Notes under the pieces: generated by a model
Told to the model about the DNA's origin: nothing
What the model saw: the letters and a program-made list of their open reading frames with translations, nothing else
The model's database searches: none
Made by a program: the position numbers and the translations under genes
Assembly: GCA_001871755.1 (NCBI GenBank)
Contig: MNXL01000122.1
Span: 1-5,058 of the forward strand
Direction: 5' to 3'
Length of the DNA stretch: 5,058 nucleotides
Origin: Anaerolineae bacterium CG2_30_64_16
GTDB taxonomy: Bacteria; Chloroflexota; Anaerolineae; CG2-30-64-16
Shown: piece by piece, positions 1-4,946 of the stretch
Layout: each line of letters opens with the position of its first letter
Numbering within the stretch: position 1 is the stretch's first letter

Positions 1-183
1 GCGCTGGTGGCGGGGGTGATCGCCGGCCGCGGCCAGGGCATGGACCTCGCCGATTGCGCCCGGCTGGCCACCGCGTTTGCGGCCGGCGCCATCACCCGCC
101 TGGGCGCGCGCCTCCCCCCGCGGGAGGAGCTGGACGCGCTGTTCCAGCAGGTCGCGGTGCGGCGATGCGGCCGCGCGGTGTGA
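1..183 (+). CDS. PfkB-family sugar/phosphosugar kinase, C-terminal fragment (partial at window edge)
   Basis: Reading frame 1 is open from the first base to a TGA at 181-183, giving 60 residues that begin ALVAGVIAGRGQGMDLADC and end with an alanine- and arginine-rich tail. The pattern of 'ALVAG' followed by an amphipathic stretch (RLATAFAAGAITRLGARLP) and 'PREELDALFQQV' is the usual C-terminus of the ribokinase/PfkB fold. It is closest in style to the 1-phosphofructokinase / tagatose-6-phosphate kinase branch, soluble cytoplasmic enzymes that phosphorylate a sugar phosphate with ATP. In that family the catalytic Asp lies in a G-x-G-D motif immediately before the 'A-LVAG' seen here, so the active site is just outside the window. 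The start and most of the gene are missing. High GC matches the transporter genes rather than the adjacent small-gene block. The exact substrate cannot be decided. Confidence 0.72.
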   Translation, partial: ALVAGVIAGRGQGMDLADCARLATAFAAGAITRLGARLPPREELDALFQQVAVRRCGRAV

Positions 184-205
184 CGGGCCGCGCTCGCGAA
201 ACCTG

Positions 206-234
206 TTGACAGCGCCGCCGACATGTCTTATACT
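206..234 (+). promoter_or_regulatory. Sigma70-type promoter for the small-gene cluster
   Basis: TTGACA at 206-211 is followed after exactly 17 bases by TATACT at 229-234. This is a perfect -35 and a 5/6 -10 hexamer at the optimal spacing. Transcription would start near 241, just inside the truncated paralog remnant and about 100 bases before the ATG at 342. It begins only 22 bases after the stop of the upstream kinase gene, so the small genes probably have their own transcript. The match stands out in a GC-rich context; use by this host's main sigma factor is inferred. Confidence 0.75.
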
Positions 235-327
235 GTGCTTCAAGAGCCAAGCCCGCAATCCGCCATCCGAATCCGTAGCGATGATCCGGACTTGCTAACG
301 CCGCGCATGATATCTGAAGTCTTGTAA
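235..327 (+). pseudogene. Truncated remnant of the small acidic protein family (paralog of 942-1154)
   Basis: Bases 262-324 match 978-1040 at 55 of 63 positions by hand alignment, in the same reading frame. They encode AIRIRSDDPDLLTPRMISEVL, against AICIHSDDPDLLTPRMVYEVL in the downstream gene. In the remnant an in-frame TAA (325-327) follows the shared EVL, where the intact gene continues with PDES and another ~30 residues. Similarity may run on weakly to about 338 (GATGAG against GACGAG) after a small insertion. A GTG at 235 is in frame, but it would lie at or upstream of the transcription start predicted from the adjacent promoter, and there is no ribosome binding site. The piece is therefore most simply a broken copy left between promoter and downstream gene. 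It could alternatively act as a short leader peptide or untranslated leader. Confidence 0.6.
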
Positions 328-341
328 CCCTGGATGAGTGC

Positions 342-578
342 ATGGACTTCGAAATCGTCGGAGAGATTACCCACATTCAACCCATCGCGATTGAACGGTC
401 CATCCGTGACCTGACGCGCTTGCGTAAGCAATACGGCGAAGGCCGCTGGCGAAAACTCAAAGGGATTGCCCTGGTACGGCTGAGGGATGGTTCGATACGC
501 ACTGCTGAAATTCATTGGTACGAAGCTCACGGTATCGGGAGAAAGGAATTCAAACTGAAGTTGCCATTTCTGGACTGA
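342..578 (+). CDS. Small basic conserved hypothetical protein (78 aa)
   Basis: A 78-residue cytoplasmic protein with no signal peptide or membrane segment. It has a short N-terminal strand region (DFEIVGEITHIQPIAI), a basic helix (SIRDLTRLRKQYGEG), the block GRWRKLKGIALVRLRDG and the block AEIHWYEAHGIGRKEFKLK near the end. It carries 16 Lys/Arg against 11 Asp/Glu, so it is basic. I recall similar short proteins with 'GRWRKLKG' and 'HWYEAHGIGKKE' in cyanobacteria and Chloroflexi, usually unannotated; this is memory, not a search. The start is ATG 342, preceded by a weak GGATGAG at 332-338; no better in-frame start exists upstream. It abuts the next gene with no gap, so co-translation is likely. 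A toxin-antitoxin partner role is conceivable from size, charge and pairing, but no known toxin active site is visible. Confidence 0.8.
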   Translation: MDFEIVGEITHIQPIAIERSIRDLTRLRKQYGEGRWRKLKGIALVRLRDGSIRTAEIHWYEAHGIGRKEFKLKLPFLD

Positions 579-581
579 GTG

Positions 582-839
582 ATGATCATGAACAAACGAC
601 ACCTATCCACACCATACTTTGCCATCTGTCTCAGCAATGAGGATTACCCCGCTTCGCTGGAAGTCGGCAAACTCTATCGGGTTATTCCCGATGAAGAGGC
701 GGCAGTACACGGCTATGTCCGGGTGATTGATGAGAGTGGTGAAGATTATGCTTACTCCACAGAGCGATTCTACCCCATTGCATTGCCTCAAGCAGTAGAG
801 CAGACCTTACTGTTCGCCTCTGAACAGCTTGCCGTGTAG
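582..839 (+). CDS. Small acidic conserved hypothetical protein (about 85 aa), partner of the basic protein
   Basis: About 85 residues, acidic (roughly 13 Asp/Glu against 6 Lys/Arg), cytoplasmic, with no membrane segment. The core runs YFAICLSNEDYPASLEVGK, then LYRVIPDEEAA, then YVRVIDESGEDYAYS, then a C-terminal LPQAVEQTLL helix. The predicted pattern is a small beta-rich domain followed by a helix. It is a paralog of the protein at 942-1154, sharing AIC, Y-x-V-x-PDE-x-AA, YVRV-x-D and GEDY-x-Y. The start is uncertain: GTG 579, ATG 582 and ATG 588 are all in frame, immediately after the TGA at 576-578. ATG 582 is chosen because GGA at 572-574 is suitably spaced. Translation probably depends on coupling to the upstream gene. 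I recall this family as an unnamed group in Chloroflexi and cyanobacteria. Function is unknown; binding to its basic neighbour is a guess from charge and pairing. Confidence 0.78.
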   Translation: MIMNKRHLSTPYFAICLSNEDYPASLEVGKLYRVIPDEEAAVHGYVRVIDESGEDYAYSTERFYPIALPQAVEQTLLFASEQLAV

Positions 840-941
840 GTGGCGCAAGGCAGTGGGTGTTCCGGGGTCACCTGCGCCCCCCACCCTCGCTGGAGGTTCG
901 ACCGTGCACAGCCGAGGGCCGACAGGATAGTGTACCTTGAG

Positions 942-1154
942 ATGATTCGAGACTACCGGCGAGATTGCCGACATCTTGCCATCTGCATCCATAGCGATGA
1001 CCCGGATTTGCTGACGCCGCGCATGGTATATGAAGTCTTGCCCGACGAGAGCGCCGCGAGATCGAATTATGTTCGTGTTGTCGATAACGAGGGCGAAGAT
1101 TACCTGTATCCTGCGGATTACTTCGTGTTTGTTGATTTTCCATCCACGATATAG
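942..1154 (+). CDS. Divergent paralog of the small acidic protein (70 aa)
   Basis: From ATG 942 the protein is 70 residues and cytoplasmic. HLAICIHSDDPDLLTPRMV is followed by YEVLPDESAARSNYVRVVDN and EGEDYLYPADYFVFVDF. It aligns with the 582-839 product along about 60 residues (AIC; VLPDE / VIPDE; YVRVVD / YVRVID; GEDYLY / GEDYAY), but stops at 'FPSTI' and lacks the C-terminal helix of its paralog. The frame stays open back to GTG 840, immediately after the previous stop, yet those 34 codons show no family similarity. GTG 930 is another in-frame option. ATG 942 has no clear ribosome binding site, so translation may be weak. No basic partner gene precedes this copy, so it may be an orphan or a decaying duplicate. 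Its DNA is the closest relative of the remnant at 262-324. Confidence 0.65.
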   Translation: MIRDYRRDCRHLAICIHSDDPDLLTPRMVYEVLPDESAARSNYVRVVDNEGEDYLYPADYFVFVDFPSTI

Positions 1155-1180
1155 CAAATCCTATCGCACACGTCGTTTCC

Positions 1181-1212
1181 CCTCGCGCAAGGCGTACCTG
1201 CCTGACGCGAGG
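1181..1212. terminator. Possible bidirectional terminator hairpin between convergent genes
   Basis: CCTCGCG (1181-1187) pairs perfectly with CGCGAGG (1206-1212). Inside, AGGC (1190-1193) pairs with GCCT (1200-1203) around a six-base loop, with a 2x2 internal bulge between the two stems. It lies 27 bases after the stop of the small gene at 1154 and 35 bases past the permease stop at 1248, in the gap between convergent transcription units. No T-run follows on either strand, so it is not a textbook intrinsic terminator. Confidence 0.4.
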
Positions 1213-1221
1213 CAGTGCTAT

Positions 1222-1240
1222 TGATAGTGCAACTCTATCA
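1222..1240. other. Small inverted repeat (TGATAG / CTATCA)
   Basis: TGATAG at 1222-1227 and CTATCA at 1235-1240 form a six-base stem with a seven-base loop, immediately beyond the tandem TGA-TAA stops of permease 2 on the minus strand. It is AT-rich and weak. It may contribute to transcript 3'-end formation for the exporter operon, but it has no T-run. Confidence 0.25.
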
Positions 1241-1247
1241 CGGTTTA

Positions 1248-2501
1248 TCATGCTGTCAAGTGCAGGCGCACGCCGCGCACTTCTCGCACGATCCGCCCCC
1301 AGTTCAGGCTGGCGTCCGAGAGCAACGTGTCCGCGCGGAAGAAACGCCCTGAGAGCAACACGAACAGGTAGGTCGTGCCAGCCAGGCCGGCCAGGCTGAC
1401 GACCGGTTGCCAGAGCGGCACGTGGCTGATCGACAAGCGCGTCACCATCGCGGTGGGCGCGGTCAGCGGGAAGAGGCTGAGCGCGGTCGCCAGCGCGCCG
1501 TCCGGCGCCTGGGTGAACGCGGTGTTCAGCCAGATCGGCACCAGCAACGGCAAGATCGCGAGAAAGGTGAACTGCGTCCCCTCACGCACATTCGGGGCCA
1601 GCGCGCCCAGCGCGCCCAGGACCGACGCATACAGGATGTAGCCGAACAGAAAATAGAGCACGGCCCAGATCGCAAACCCGGCGGGCAGGGTGAAGTCGGT
1701 CAGCGCGGTCGCCACGTTCCCACTCTGGTTCAAGGCCAGCCAGCCACCCCCCATCCAGATCGCCAACTGCAGCAACGCCACCAGCCCCAGCCCCAGCACC
1801 TTGCCCAGCATCAGCTCCCGCGGCCGCACGCTCAGCAGCAGGATCTCGGCCGTGCGGTTCTCCTTCTCTTTGACCACGCTTTGGAGCATGAAACCCGCGC
1901 TCATGGTGATCGCAAAGAAAAGGATGAACATGACCGCAAACGGTACCGCAAACACGAACGGATCATCCGGGTCTGCACTGTTCTGGGTCGCGGGCGCGAT
2001 CGACTGCATGGTGACGGACGGGGTGGGGTCGATCAACAGCCGGGCGAGCGCCAGGTCCCCCAGCAGGTTGTAGTTGAGCACATACTCCATCAGCGTGCCG
2101 CCGTCCAGGCCGGTGAAGGCCGAGAAATGGCTGTCCACCAACACCACATCCCCGGTCGCGACGAAATCCGCCGGGATCAGGTAGTACTGGCCCACCTCGC
2201 CGGCCGCCAGCGCGGCCTGCGCACTGGCCTCGTCGGGATAGGCCCGCAGCAGTTCCGGCGGGAAGCCCGGCGGCAGCGCGGCGATCACCCCGGCCGCGTC
2301 CACGTAGCCGGCGCTCTGCGGCTGGGCCGCCGCCAACAGCGTATCCAGCCCCGGTTCCTGGAAGGTATCCCGGGCTAACAGTTGCGGGAGCACGGTGGAC
2401 GCGATGATGAACAGCGGGAAGAGAAACGTCGTCAACCAGAACGATCGCTTCTCCAACGTGGTCTTGATTTCGTGTCTCAGCACCAGACCGATGTTGCGCA
2501 T
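1248..2501 (-). CDS. ABC-2 type transporter permease 2 (NatB/YhaP-like, 417 aa)
   Basis: An integral membrane subunit of an ABC exporter. The order is: cytoplasmic N-terminus with LRHEIKTTLEKRSFW; first membrane helix at about 22-40; a large extracytoplasmic domain at about 45-180 containing GQYYLIPADFVATGDV; then a helix at about 182-207. The conserved cytoplasmic elbow VVKEKENRTAEILL...RPRELMLGK follows (about 209-234), then helices near 236-257, 272-301, 311-328, 340-356 and 365-387. This is the ABC2_membrane_3 layout, at about the family's usual length of 400. ATG 2501 is supported by GAAAGG at 2510-2515, eight bases upstream. The gene ends in tandem stops TGA-TAA. It is a paralog of the preceding permease and separated from it by 68 nt holding a palindromic repeat. 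Substrate is unknown; family members have been linked to sodium, peptide or drug export. Confidence 0.9.
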   Translation of the reverse strand: MRNIGLVLRHEIKTTLEKRSFWLTTFLFPLFIIASTVLPQLLARDTFQEPGLDTLLAAAQPQSAGYVDAAGVIAALPPGFPPELLRAYPDEASAQAALAAGEVGQYYLIPADFVATGDVVLVDSHFSAFTGLDGGTLMEYVLNYNLLGDLALARLLIDPTPSVTMQSIAPATQNSADPDDPFVFAVPFAVMFILFFAITMSAGFMLQSVVKEKENRTAEILLLSVRPRELMLGKVLGLGLVALLQLAIWMGGGWLALNQSGNVATALTDFTLPAGFAIWAVLYFLFGYILYASVLGALGALAPNVREGTQFTFLAILPLLVPIWLNTAFTQAPDGALATALSLFPLTAPTAMVTRLSISHVPLWQPVVSLAGLAGTTYLFVLLSGRFFRADTLLSDASLNWGRIVREVRGVRLHLTA

Positions 2502-2524
2502 GGCGTTTGCCTTTCATTTGGGAG

Positions 2525-2559
2525 AGACCTGACAGGTTTTCAGCAAACCTGTCAGGTCT
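2525..2559. repeat. 35-bp perfect palindromic intergenic repeat
   Basis: Bases 2525-2539 and 2545-2559 are perfect 15-base inverted complements (AGACCTGACAGGTTT on the left) around the loop TCAGC. It fills half of the 68-nt gap between the two permease genes. No T-run follows on the minus strand, so it is not a standard terminator. Transcribed from the operon it would form a very stable hairpin and could reduce read-through or protect the upstream mRNA. I recall this palindrome as a dispersed intergenic repeat in Chloroflexota genomes, which is not verified here. Confidence 0.85.
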
Positions 2560-2569
2560 GGCGCTCTTT

Positions 2570-3766
2570 TCATCTCCGCAGCGCCGCCCAGGCTGCCGCC
2601 AGATCGAGCGGCTGGCCATAGCGCAGCATCCCGATCCGGAAAATGCGCGCCGCAGCCCATACGCTCAGCCCGGCCGCTGCCACCAACAGGACCCAACTGA
2701 CGGCCAGTTGCCAGATCGGCACAACCGTGGCCCCCCACCGCATCAGGATCGTCAGGAACGAGGTGGTCGGAAACAGCGTCAGCGCGACGATCAGCGGGCT
2801 GTCGGGCTGGCTGAAGATCAACACCGTCAGGAACAAGGGTATCATGAACAGCATGCTCGTGATGCCGCTGATCTGCTGCCCTTGCTGCGCCTCGGTCACC
2901 ATGCCGCCGATCGCCACCATGATCCCGGCCACCAGCGCGTAGGTCGGCAGGAAGAAGAGCGCGGTCACGCCGAGCAATCCCCACGGCGCCCGCACCGCGG
3001 CCACCTCGGGCCAGAAGCACGCGGCGATCACCAGCCCCACGACGAGCGCCGCGATCCACACCAGCAACTGGGTCAGCGCCACTGCCATCAACCCGACGGC
3101 CTTCCCACCCACCAGATCCAACGGCGACAGCGACGTGGCCATTACCTCCACCGTGCGGTTCTCCTTCTCGGTGGTGATAGCTTGAAGCAGGTAGCCGGCG
3201 GCCATCATGGTGGCGAAGGTGAAAAACATGCCGGCGACGAACGGCAGCAGGATGTTCACCCAGCCGTTTTCGGTGACTTCACGCCGACCGTCGGCGGAGC
3301 GCAGGATCAGATTCACGCCATCGTCGACGCGGCCGCGCACGGCTGTCGGTTGATCCGCCACCAGATTGGCCCGCAGGAACGCGTCGAAGCGCTGTCGCGT
3401 CCTTTCGGTGGGCGTGTTCCGGCCGTAGTACATCTGCACCTGTCCGGTTTGACGGTAGTCGGCCGGCAGGACGTAGTATGCCTGGAGCGCGCCGGCCTCC
3501 AGGCTGCCCCGCGCCGACACCTCGTCCGAAAAGCCGCGAAACAGGACATCTCCCACCTGCGCCGTTGCGCCCGCAGAGTCGGCGATCACGCCGGCATGAT
3601 CGACGTAACCCAACGCGATCGCCTCGCCTGCGCCAGTGGCGATCAGCGCGCTGATCGCGGTGACCGCGGCGATCAACAGCGGCAGCCCGATCGTGCTCCA
3701 GATGAAGGAGCGGCGGCGGGTCATGTTGCGGTATTCGTGCCTGGCCACCAACCAGAACTTACGCAT
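2570..3766 (-). CDS. ABC-2 type transporter permease 1 (NatB/YhaP-like, 398 aa)
   Basis: An integral membrane subunit of the exporter. It starts MRKFWLVARHEYRNMTRRRS, a typical basic cytoplasmic N-terminus. The first membrane helix is at about 21-43, followed by an extracytoplasmic domain at about 45-168 with LQAYYVLPADYRQTGQV and then a helix at about 170-196. The family motif TTEKENRTVEVMATSLSP (199-215) follows, with further helices near 223-250, 263-288, 302-319, 325-341 and 350-374. ATG 3766 is chosen because it overlaps the ATPase stop by 8 nt (ATGCGTAA), a classic coupling arrangement, and matches the family N-terminus. The frame stays open upstream to 3994, but the extra 76 residues are arginine-rich read-through of the ATPase gene. 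It aligns with permease 2 in the YY-[VL]-[LI]-PAD and KEKENRT-type segments, so the two probably assemble as an asymmetric pair. Confidence 0.92.
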   Translation of the reverse strand: MRKFWLVARHEYRNMTRRRSFIWSTIGLPLLIAAVTAISALIATGAGEAIALGYVDHAGVIADSAGATAQVGDVLFRGFSDEVSARGSLEAGALQAYYVLPADYRQTGQVQMYYGRNTPTERTRQRFDAFLRANLVADQPTAVRGRVDDGVNLILRSADGRREVTENGWVNILLPFVAGMFFTFATMMAAGYLLQAITTEKENRTVEVMATSLSPLDLVGGKAVGLMAVALTQLLVWIAALVVGLVIAACFWPEVAAVRAPWGLLGVTALFFLPTYALVAGIMVAIGGMVTEAQQGQQISGITSMLFMIPLFLTVLIFSQPDSPLIVALTLFPTTSFLTILMRWGATVVPIWQLAVSWVLLVAAAGLSVWAAARIFRIGMLRYGQPLDLAAAWAALRR

Positions 3767-4682
3767 CGGCGGCCTCCCCGGCGCCCGCGCCCTGCACAAC
3801 GGAGACGAAGATGTCTTCGAGGGAAGGCTCGGCGATCTCGAACCGTTCGATCTTGACGTCGTCCCGGGCCGCCAGCGCACGGAAAATGTCCTGCGAGCTG
3901 ACGCCGGGCGCCAACGCCAGATGCCACGTGCCGTTCTCCCGGCGGGCCTCCAACGCGCCGGGTACCTGGCTGAAGTCCCCCTGCCCTGCCACAACGACGG
4001 CGTTGCCCGCGAAATCGTGCTTGATCTGCTCCACCTCGCCGTACAACACCGAGCGGCCGCGGTCGATGAGCACGATGCGGTTGCACAGCGCCTCGACCTG
4101 GTACATCTGGTGGGTGGACATGATGATCGTGCGGCCTGCCTGGCGCTGCTCCTCGATGATCGTCTTCACCAGACGCGTGTTCACCGGGTCCAGGCCCAAA
4201 AACGGCTCGTCCACGACGATCAGGTCGGGCTGGTGGATCAACGTCGCGATGATTTGCGCCTTCTGTTGCATGCCGCGGCTCAGGTCCTGGACTTTCTTAT
4301 GTCGGTGGTCGTACAGGTCAAACCGCTGCAACCAGTCGGCCAGCCGCTTGCGCGCGGTGGCCTCGTCCAGCCCTTTGAGCGTGGCCAGGTAGACCAGCGT
4401 CGGCTCCAGCTTGAGGTCCTTGTACAGGCCCCGCTCTTCCGGCAGGTAGCCGATGCGGTTCTTTTTCCCTTCGTCCAACCTGCCGCCGAAGACCGCGATC
4501 TGGCCGTGGTCGGGTCGGTAAATATCCAGCATCACGCGAATGGTAGTGGTTTTGCCCGCGCCGTTCGGCCCTAGCAGCCCGAAGATTTCACCCGGATAGA
4601 CATCGAAAGAGACATCGGTCACTGCCTTGACCGGGCCGAAGGTCTTGCACAAGCCCGTCAGCGATACAGTCGGTCCACTCAT
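3759..4682 (-). CDS. ABC transporter ATP-binding protein (NatA/YhaQ-like, 307 aa)
   Basis: The cytoplasmic ATPase that powers the two downstream permeases. Visible motifs are Walker A GPNGAGKT (38-45), the GYLPEERGLY segment (78-87), signature LSRGMQQK (134-141), Walker B LIVVDEP (154-160), D-loop GLDP (163-166) and H-loop STH (189-191). After about residue 220 comes a C-terminal domain of the DUF4162 kind, ending SLEDIFVSVV. The usual Q-loop glutamine is replaced by glutamate in PEE, which I recall as normal for the YhaQ-like branch. All catalytic residues are present. ATG 4682 is chosen because AGGAGGA (4688-4694 on this strand) sits five bases before it; a GTG at 4697 in the same frame overlaps that ribosome binding site. 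It is the first gene of a three-gene operon, and its stop overlaps the next start. Confidence 0.95.
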   Translation of the reverse strand: MSGPTVSLTGLCKTFGPVKAVTDVSFDVYPGEIFGLLGPNGAGKTTTIRVMLDIYRPDHGQIAVFGGRLDEGKKNRIGYLPEERGLYKDLKLEPTLVYLATLKGLDEATARKRLADWLQRFDLYDHRHKKVQDLSRGMQQKAQIIATLIHQPDLIVVDEPFLGLDPVNTRLVKTIIEEQRQAGRTIIMSTHQMYQVEALCNRIVLIDRGRSVLYGEVEQIKHDFAGNAVVVAGQGDFSQVPGALEARRENGTWHLALAPGVSSQDIFRALAARDDVKIERFEIAEPSLEDIFVSVVQGAGAGEAADA

Positions 4683-4687
4683 AAGAA

Positions 4688-4694
4688 TCCTCCT
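4688..4694 (-). promoter_or_regulatory. Strong ribosome binding site of the ATPase gene
   Basis: On the minus strand AGGAGGA lies five bases upstream of ATG 4682. It decides the start: the alternative GTG at 4697 directly abuts this sequence and would have no ribosome binding site of its own. Confidence 0.85.
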
Positions 4695-4746
4695 CACCCG
4701 GCCCCGCCGGCATCAGACAGTTGAGTCAGGCTGAAACTTCGACGTG

Positions 4747-4774
4747 CGTCATTCCCGCGCAGCGCAAAAACCAG
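4747..4774. repeat. Degenerate half copy of the ATTCCC-type repeat
   Basis: The first 13 bases, CGTCATTCCCGCG (4747-4759), and the last four, CCAG, match the left arm of the adjacent palindrome at 4777-4804 at the same spacing. The middle has diverged and no longer pairs. It looks like an older or damaged copy of the same element, placed two bases before the intact one. Confidence 0.6.
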
Positions 4775-4776
4775 CA

Positions 4777-4835
4777 CGTCATTCCCGCGAACGCGGGAAT
4801 CCAGAAGTCTGGTTCCCGCTTTCGCGGGAATGACG
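4777..4835. repeat. 59-bp palindromic repeat element with ATTCCC-N8-GGGAAT core (REP/dRS3-like)
   Basis: The left arm (4777-4805) and right arm (4808-4835) are inverted copies starting CGTCATTCCCGCG. They differ by one substitution and one indel. Each arm is itself a hairpin: ATTCCCGC-GAAC-GCGGGAAT at 4781-4800 and TTCCCGC-TTTC-GCGGGAA at 4813-4830. A central CCAGA/TCTGG (4801-4812) joins them. The 20-base core fits the consensus ATTCCC-N8-GGGAAT that I know from Neisseria dRS3 repeats; similar elements occur in many other bacteria. No transposase is present. The element lies in the predicted 5' leader of the exporter operon. Confidence 0.8.
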
Positions 4836-4836
4836 T

Positions 4837-4850
4837 CCCGCGTTCGCGGG
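4837..4850. repeat. Extra hairpin half-unit next to the palindrome
   Basis: CCCGCG (4837-4842) and CGCGGG (4845-4850) pair around TT. This is the GC core of the neighbouring element without its flanking ATT/AAT ends, so it appears to be a third, truncated copy one base after the complete palindrome. Confidence 0.5.
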
Positions 4851-4881
4851 TGTAACTGAGCGAAGCATGTCCTGAGGTCCC

Positions 4882-4946
4882 TCCTGAGCCTGTCGAAGGG
4901 TACATCCTGAGCCTGTCGAAGGGTACATCCTGAGCCTGTCGAAGGG
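4882..4946. repeat. 23-bp tandem direct repeat, about 2.8 units
   Basis: Two identical 23-base units lie at 4882-4904 and 4905-4927, each being TCCTGAGCCTGTCGAAGGG plus TACA. A third begins at 4928 and is exact for 19 bases to 4946. A further fragment, GTCGAAGGG, sits at 4951-4959, and a worn piece, TCCTGAGG, at 4870-4877. The unit core resembles a very common dispersed intergenic repeat whose complement reads CCTTCGACAGGCTCAGGA. With no spacers between units this is a tandem array, not CRISPR. Confidence 0.85.

Noticed and set aside
77..298. Plus-strand frame overlapping the kinase end and the remnant
   Set aside because: It is out of frame with both the kinase C-terminus and the remnant's family-matching frame, and spans a stop, a promoter and a pseudogene.
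240..602. Minus-strand frame over the basic small-protein gene
   Set aside because: It is antisense to a gene with recognisable conserved blocks, runs through the stop and the remnant, and has no ribosome binding site.
897..931. Separate promoter for the third small gene (TTCGAC ... GATAGT)
   Set aside because: The spacing between the hexamers is about 23 bases and both are poor matches.
807..1251. Minus-strand frames opposite the third small gene
   Set aside because: Two overlapping frames without family features, antisense to a gene with clear similarity to its neighbour.
1407..2378. Long plus-strand open frame (323 codons)
   Set aside because: It lies opposite permease 2 and its product is rich in Arg, His and Gln with no domain. 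It is a codon-bias shadow of the minus-strand gene, which has clear family motifs.
2507..3856. Long plus-strand open frame (449 codons)
   Set aside because: It is antisense to permease 1, with a His/Gln/Arg/Asp-rich low-complexity product and no ribosome binding site. It also crosses the palindromic repeat and two real gene boundaries.
3767..3994. Longer N-terminus for permease 1
   Set aside because: The extra 76 residues are Arg/Ser/Pro-rich read-through inside the ATPase gene. The start at 3766 matches the family N-terminus and gives the usual 8-nt overlap.
3636..4574. Plus-strand open frame opposite the ATPase (312 codons)
   Set aside because: Its composition is that of an antisense shadow. 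The minus strand carries intact Walker A, signature and Walker B motifs.
4683..4697. GTG start of the ATPase five codons upstream
   Set aside because: The GTG abuts the AGGAGGA ribosome binding site and has none of its own; ATG 4682 is ideally spaced.
4882..4946. CRISPR array
   Set aside because: The units are directly adjacent with no unique spacers, and no cas gene is present. This is a tandem repeat.
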